From Crambe crambe (taxonomy: Eukaryota > Porifera > Demospongiae > Poecilosclerida > Crambeidae), in contig OZ004593.1 in the NCBI GenBank assembly GCA_963924555.1, forward strand, positions 2,786,480 to 2,850,479: a DNA stretch of 64,000 bases, read 5' to 3'. Position numbers and translations under genes: made by a program. Below the pieces are notes generated by a model that saw only the letters and a list, made by a program, of their open reading frames with translations, was not told where the DNA came from and did no database searches. The first letter of the stretch is position 1; every line of letters starts with the position of its first letter. Of this stretch, positions 58,054-64,000 are shown piece after piece.

Positions 58054-58906
58054 GACTATAAAATGTTTACAAGACATCCATAGAGAAAACAAACTCATAA
58101 TAGGTAGCTAGATGCATAGACACTTATCATATTAATTAATGTTGCAGAATACAGCCTCTAGTGTGAATATATCTTTCCATAATAACAATGCCCAAAAGCA
58201 TAAACTAGCATCAGCTAATGCTAGTTTAATGCTAGTTTATACAGCTACATGCTAGCATTAGCTGTATGTAATGAAGTTGCATGACAATGAAGGAGATTGA
58301 AAGTGCTGGTCGATGGAATGGTGAGATGCAAGAGTTAGCTATCACTTTCTGAGAACCAATAACAATATAATTTTGGGATGAATGTAGCATTAAAGCAACA
58401 ACAGCCATATCATAATTGATCTCATTACTATCATGCATTGGGAAAAATTTTCTATGATTAGCATAATTAGCTATTTCCAAAAGCAAATAATTATACAGTA
58501 CAGCTTATGTAGCTAAACTGATATTTAAGTTGACTATCATTTCACAAGTCAATTCACATGCATGCAGGAAGGGTGTTTAGGTGGGGGCTTGATAGAATTA
58601 ACGTCCCTGAATGGAATATCCTTATAACTCAAGTTCTATTCTGCACCAAAATGCAGGCAGACTACTTGCACTCACATACGTAATAACACATGATGTGTAA
58701 TTTTATGTTTAAGAAAACATTGAATGTTTATGTTCATGCACATGTACACAAGTGCTATGTATATCACATGATGTAATGTGAAAGCTGATGTATATAGCTG
58801 AGCCACCAAAAAATTGCAAGCCTGATAAAAAGACAACATGAATTAGCAAAGAAGCCAGCTGAAATTACTGTACATTTACTAATCAGAGTAGCTAGTGCCC
58901 CCCAAG
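58054..58906. other. Intergenic before gene G, no gene
   Basis: Near-identical to 54,712-55,588 of unit 1, including the GCTAGCATTAGCTGTATG-type short inverted repeats. Nothing else recognised. Confidence 0.6.
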
Positions 58907-60366
58907 ATGAAGATCATGCTTATGTTATGGCTGCTGATATTGCAACATCCACTGAGTAAGTTGTCTTATGTTATGAATGTATCCATTCTCATTCAGTATA
59001 ATAATCAATCAAAACTAACACTTTAATGCCGGTAGAATCTGATGCTACATGTGAGCCTGGTGACATTAGAATACTCAATGGGACCATTATTAATCAGAAC
59101 AATTTGGCTGGTCGTATGGAGTTGTGTGATGATGAAGGAGATTGGAGGGCAGTATGTGCTGGTCAATGGGACACACAAGATGCAAGAGTTGCCTGCAGAC
59201 AGATGGGTTTTTCTGACCAAGGTACACACAGTCATGACAAATACTCAGTTTTACAATTAAATCAATCAAGAAGTAGAATCTTCTACGGACTCACACTATG
59301 GTAGAAGCTCTCTTAATAAAAGGTTCTATCAATTTGACTGTGATGGAGATGAACAAAACCTTCTAGACTGCAATAAAAATGCTGATGAGAATACGTGTGT
59401 CAATGATGCAGGAGTTGAATGCAGTGAGTAGCTATAACATCAAAATTGCAGAATTTAGCATCGGATTATCTACAAGTAACAAAGCTGATTAGGGACTATG
59501 TAACATACAAAAATAGAGGGATGAATCTGCACATGCTTGGCTTACCCAAAGGTTGCCGCCAAAATAAACTTTGCTGTGTATGGTAGACAGAACCTTAGCC
59601 GATTCCTTGCACCCCCATAATATAGCTAATAGAAAACTATTGCTAATTACATATATCGTAACGTGCAGGTGCCAGGGAATCAGAAACAGAAACCATTGTC
59701 AGCTATGTGGTATCAACCAATTTCATCACTCTAAAGGAACTGATGGTTACCACAGTGATTGCAGAAAGGGGGCAGTGCACTCAGGTGGCACCTAGTATCA
59801 CACTACAAACCTCCTGTACTGTGACACCACCAAGTATGCAGGCAGCTGCCGGGAACATGACAGGGACAGGACATCCCCAGGCAAACTGTGCAGCCCTGAG
59901 TGGAGGTCTGGGGGTACTGGCAGCTCTCATGGCCTTAGGAATGGTGGGTGTGGTCCTAGGATGGGTATGGTCATGTCAAAAAAGAAAAGGGAAGGCCACC
60001 ATTCAGGAGAGGTCAGTATCATAATTATCAATAGATACTTTGCTTGCATGCTATTCTTGTAGAACTGCTGATCATGCTCTGTTTGAAAACCCCGCCTACT
60101 CCACCACCTCTGTCCCCCCACCATGCCCCTTAGTCCGATATGGTTCCACTGGTCCTCAGGACAACCCCACTCATGGCACTCTCGAAGGGGTCTCCTCAAC
60201 CTATGACATCATCAAGAATGACCCATCCCTCACAGAAGGGGAACACGATTATCAAGTGCTAGAGGAAATGGAGGGAGGTACCTATGAGGTTCCAGTCAAT
60301 ACTGGGAGGAACATCACTTCCATTGATGATAACCAGGAGGATTACTCTATGCTCCAACATCAGTGA
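58907..60366 (+). CDS. SRCR receptor G with complete ITAM-like tail
   Basis: Exons 58,907-58,955, 59,036-59,221, 59,277-59,423, 59,669-60,011, 60,063-60,366; 1,029 nt in frame, 342 residues. Ectodomain nearly identical to F (few changes, for example Arg/Gln after CAG). TM and QKRKGK anchor as in F. The tail is one of the most complete in the cluster: FENPAY, STYDII, 12 residues, DYQVL, TYEVP and a final EDYSMLQHQ. It therefore has both the YDII-x12-YQVL pair and a terminal YSML, each a potential SH2-binding phosphotyrosine site, plus an NPxY endocytosis or PTB motif. These functional readings come from motif knowledge; nothing here shows phosphorylation. Confidence 0.85.
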
Positions 60367-61720
60367 ACATAAAGTACAGTATATTGGAGTTTTTCCCATC
60401 CCATTAATATTGACTCATTAGCTCACTAGTCATCCATGCATTTGTGTGCTCCCTACTTATCACTTACATTAATCATGAGTTAAAATCAATCATGAGTTAA
60501 AACGCATGTACAGTAGAAAGTACATTCAGTATGGCCAGGGCACCTGTAATCAAAAGAAAGTGGAAATGGTAGAAATAGCAAAGCAATTATTGTAGCTGAA
60601 TGGATTGTGGACTGCACAGATTATAGGCAGTGAGGTTTTCTGCATTAGTTGCAAGTCTCACGTTGTTAAGAATAATAGCAACAATTTATATCCATCATTC
60701 ATTATTCAGCAATATTTTTAACTGCATGTTGTTTAGAATAACAACATTGTTTAGAATAACAATGTGATCTCATGTAGTCATCTGTGAATAGTTATAGCCA
60801 GTGTAGACACTATAATGTTGAGCACCATTGCCATACTCTATAAATGACATAATTATATTTATCAGATAATGTAGTCAGCTTGAACAGCTATACTATCACT
60901 ATGTAGCTACAGAAGACTAGTTGTTTCCATTTCACAAGTGCTTGTGTGTAGCCTAAACATTTAATGAAATTAATGGATACAATAATTTTAACAACTGTAA
61001 GAACTGGGAAATTTGGAGAGAAATGTTTCCATGTATATAATTATTGGAAAACAAATATTCACTGAGAAGATTCACAGCTGCATAATTAAATCATGGGGTA
61101 GTTGGGAATTATGGGCACCAAGTCCAAGGGCATAGCCCGAGGACATGCAAGGCTGATCCTCAAGCTGATAAAAATAGCTAACTAGCTATGATAGTAGCTA
61201 ACTGTAAGTTTTTGGCGAATAATATTGGTACAGAGTTTAGAAAACAAATAGCTAACCGTCCCAAAAATTTACTACTTGTAGAATTAACCAATTGGTCACT
61301 AAGATAAATATGTGGTCATAACATTACTACACATAGTTTTCAGCGTGCATTGATAGCTAGCTAACACCTAGAATGTACTAGCTGTACATGCATGAACATC
61401 CCTTGAAAGGAACCTATTCTTCATCGAACTTAGCTAATAGCAACACTGTATGCAGTAAGTCTATTAATCCATGCATGTGTTTTGTCACATGTTCTGAGCT
61501 CCATAAAAAGATTGTTATTACTTTGGTTTGAATAATCCTATACAGTCTGCATGTTTATAGCTATATAATCCTTTAAGTAAACACTGAAATGTTTACATTT
61601 AGCTACACAAGTACGTAGATTGAATATCAACTTAGAAAAGTTTTGAATGCTAATGTGACTAAGCTATGAGCCACTTAATATGCTAGTTCTATTATATTCA
61701 GAGCAGTACCCAAGACTGTC
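60367..61720. other. Intergenic between G and pseudogene H, no gene
   Basis: 3' flank of G (AATCATGAGTTAAAA twice near 60,471-60,501), AT-rich sequence, then a diverged copy of the flank seen at 54.0-54.5 and 57.3-57.8 kb (CACTGAAATGTTTACATTTAGC). No coding signal. Confidence 0.6.
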
Positions 61721-62510
61721 ATGAAGATCATGTTTATGTTGTGGCTGTTGATATTGCAATATCCACTGCATTAATGCATCTATTCTTATTCTGGCACTTA
61801 ATGCAGAATCTGATGCTATAGCTATGTGTGAGCCAGGTGACATGGGACAAATATTTATCAGAACAATGTGACTGGTCATATAGTTGTGTGATGATGAAAA
61901 AAAATTAGAGGGCAGTATGTGCTGGTGGATGGAGACAGATGGGTTTTTCTGATCAAGGTAACCATACTGTATGTGCACATGATCCTACTCAGTTTTTTAA
62001 CTTAGCATGCGCTAAGGTTCTATCAGTTTGACTCTGATGATAGACTGCGATAAAAATGCTGATGAGAATTCATGTGTCTGTGATGCAGGAGTTGAATGCA
62101 GCTATATAGTGAGTAGCTAGCTATAACATCATATTTTAGCAAAATCTAATTCGGACTGATTTGGGACTAGCTATAACTATGTAGCTAACATACAAAAATG
62201 CAATGCATTGAGTGCATGCTTGGTTTACCCAAAGGTTGCCACCAAAATAAACTATATGCTGTGTATAGTAGACAACAATGAAATCCCTTAGCCAAGAATG
62301 CACCCCCATAGAAGTTATTGTAACGTGCAGGTGCCAGGGAATCAGAAACAGAAACTATTGTCAGCTATGTGGTATCAACAAATTACATCACTCTAAAGGA
62401 ACTGATAGTTACCACAGTGGCAGAAATTGGGACAGTGCACTCAAGTAGCTAACAGTGACAGTACAAACCTCCTGCACTGTGTAACAGGACAGGCTCACCA
62501 ACAGGTAGCT
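61721..62510 (+). pseudogene. SRCR receptor pseudogene H
   Basis: Signal-peptide exon at 61,721 (MKIMFMLWLLILQ), then a first SRCR exon with several deletions and stops, a second SRCR exon reduced to its last third (ending GAGTTGAATGCAG), and a stalk exon (about 62,330-62,480) that breaks off before the TM helix and runs into GTAACAGGACAGGCTCACC, the end of a DENPSY-type tail exon. The TM exon is missing. Confidence 0.8.
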
Positions 62511-63522
62511 AGCTATTTGTCATAATTAATCATGGAAGGTTCATGTCCACAGAGAAAAACTCACAAGTTGATATTATGTTTTTTATCTTCTGTTATTATT
62601 GCAGAATATCAACAGTGCACGCAGCATTCAAGATTAGCTATACAGCTAGTACAAGTGTAGCTAAGACAGTTTCTAAACAATCACAGATCATGTTGACCAA
62701 ATAATTATATACAGCAAGGTCTAACAGCTGTCAGAAGCACTCTGATATGAATATAGCATGACTGTACTTTTCCTTCTCTCTGACTGTTATTATATATATA
62801 TATATATATAACATTCACAAAAGAAAACTGATGTGAATCATGACTGGTCAATACATCTGTCATGCTCTGATGGTACAGCCTATAAGAATCTCCATGCATG
62901 ATGATACACCACTATAGCATATCAACTTATCAAGTTATTTTTTCATATACAAAGTTAATACTACACAATATCAAAGAGAGCAATACCTAGCTAGTCTAGG
63001 GGGTCCATGGACAGAACTAAAATGTACATTGGAATTGACTGAAGATCAGCTGCACATGCATACAATAATTAGGAAAATTTGGGAACCAAACTTATCAGCA
63101 TATCAGAAATATGTACAGATTCTAAGCCTAAAACCCAGTTCTTCACTTATAGGATAATGATAGCTTGATGATATTATGCACACTACAGAAAAACAAAATG
63201 CTGTTGTTCTAGAAAAACATGTTTCAGCAGCCAAGGTCCACATTCAATTTAGTCTACTAACATAAAGCTGTCTTGTCTACTAGCATGAACTTTACTTGTT
63301 ATAGCTAATATACGTAATACCATAACTGGAAGCTTCACAGTTTACTCAACCTTTAATTGATAGCCACACTGAAAGTTTATGATGTAATAATATACATCAT
63401 CACTCTAGTTCACAAAAGTCTAAAACAGTATCTCTAGTAGCTAGCTACTGCCTGTACAGGTAGCTATATAGCAACACATTGATAGCTATAAGGAGACTCT
63501 TGTCACAGTGGCTATAGGCACC
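62511..63522. other. Intergenic before gene I, no gene
   Basis: Contains a flank related to 20.7-20.9 kb, a TA microsatellite (about 62,792-62,811) and, from about 63,200, the same upstream sequence that precedes gene C (CAGCAGCCAAGGTCCACATTC; conserved block at about 63,335-63,460). Confidence 0.6.
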
Positions 63523-64000
63523 ATGGAGGTCCAGGTCTTACTATGTTTGCTGCTACTACACTCTACACTGAGTAAGCATTATAACTACCTATCATGAGAG
63601 CGTGTTTTTTTTTGTTGTTTTTTTTGCTACAAATTGTTTGTAGAGGCCAATGCCATGTGCCAGCGTGGTCAACTTAGGATGGTGGGAATAGTCAATATGA
63701 ATTATGCAATTGGTCGTATGGAGTTGTGTAATGACAGAGTGTGGAGAAAAATATGCGGTTGGAGATGGGGTGCAAATGATGCAAAAGTCGCATGTCAACA
63801 GATGGGATTTTTCGATCGAGGTATAGTTATAGCTAATAGTAGTTACAGTATAACATTCTCACGTACTTTTTATTTTTATAGCTACAAGAGTACGTGTAAG
63901 CTTTTGTGGAAACTCATGTTATGGCACAAGTTCACTCAATGAGGGGTTAAGTAACTTTGGTTGCAGTGGGAATGAACAAAATCTCATAAACTGCTCAAGC
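63523..64000 (+). CDS. SRCR receptor I, 3' part outside the window
   Basis: Exons 63,523-63,571 (signal peptide MEVQVLLCLLLLHSTL), 63,644-63,820 and 63,882 to the window end remain in frame. It is closest to gene C, but the first SRCR exon is one codon shorter (MELCNDRVWRKIC) and the usually constant CRQMGFSDQG reads CQQMGFFDRG. The second exon has NEGLSNFGC where C has NKRFHSFDC. Such changes at positions otherwise conserved in the cluster suggest relaxed constraint or a new specificity. Stalk, TM and tail cannot be seen. Confidence 0.7.

Noticed and set aside
1..64000. CRISPR arrays or bacterial operons
   Set aside because: Repeats are microsatellites, MITEs and gene duplications; there is no regular repeat-spacer pattern, and the genes have spliceosomal introns.

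Overview
The window looks like genomic DNA of a demosponge, most probably Amphimedon or a close relative. This is inferred from GT-AG introns, many short domain-per-exon genes, arrays of Ig, fibronectin III and SRCR ectodomains, and an intergenic background full of AGCTA/TAGC words and MITE-like repeats. Nothing bacterial, organellar or viral was recognised.

Layout. (1) 1-14,698, plus strand: the 3' part of a giant type I membrane protein gene. Its 29 visible exons splice in frame to 2,858 residues: 17 Ig-like domains, 8 fibronectin III domains, a membrane-proximal domain, one transmembrane helix and a short acidic tail. Most of it is built from a repeated Ig-Ig-Ig-FN3 cassette with phase 1 introns. 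(2) 15,424 to the end of the window, plus strand: a cluster of small SRCR receptors (signal peptide, one SRCR domain over two exons, Ser/Thr-rich stalk, transmembrane helix, tyrosine-motif tail). Open copies are A (15,424-18,725), B (24,627-26,845), C (29,282-30,903), F (55,589-57,043), G (58,907-60,366) and partial I (63,523 to the end). D (51,819-53,310) is truncated just after its membrane helix. Broken or relic copies lie at 19.7-20.6, 41.3-42.9, 54.5, 57.8 and 61.7-62.5 kb.

(3) Two segmental duplications shaped the cluster. A block of about 5.5 kb around gene B (22.7-28.2 kb) is repeated around pseudogene B' (30.9-51.4 kb). The second copy is stretched by three insertions whose empty sites can be read in the first copy. 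A 3.3-kb tandem duplication produced F and G. (4) The two large insertions are the most unusual part. Element 1 (32,518-40,781) has CACTG ends and a TA target duplication. It carries a decayed gene with N-terminal zinc motifs, a DUF6589-like segment, a FEN1/XPG-like nuclease domain and a tesmin/TSO1-type CXC domain. Element 2 (43,370-50,500) has 64-bp GC-rich inverted repeats and a 9-bp target duplication. It carries a multi-exon DUF6589-like gene and, on the opposite strand, a RecQ-family helicase gene. I found no canonical annotated transposase in either.

How the parts fit. The Ig/FN3 protein and the SRCR proteins are both predicted cell-surface recognition molecules. The SRCR tails carry NPxY, YDII, YQV[L/P] and YxVP motifs and, in C and G, an ITAM-like spacing. 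This suggests a diversifying receptor family with several tail types, under birth-and-death evolution driven by duplication and transposons. Exon boundaries were read by eye from splice signals and frame continuity; no RNA evidence was available.
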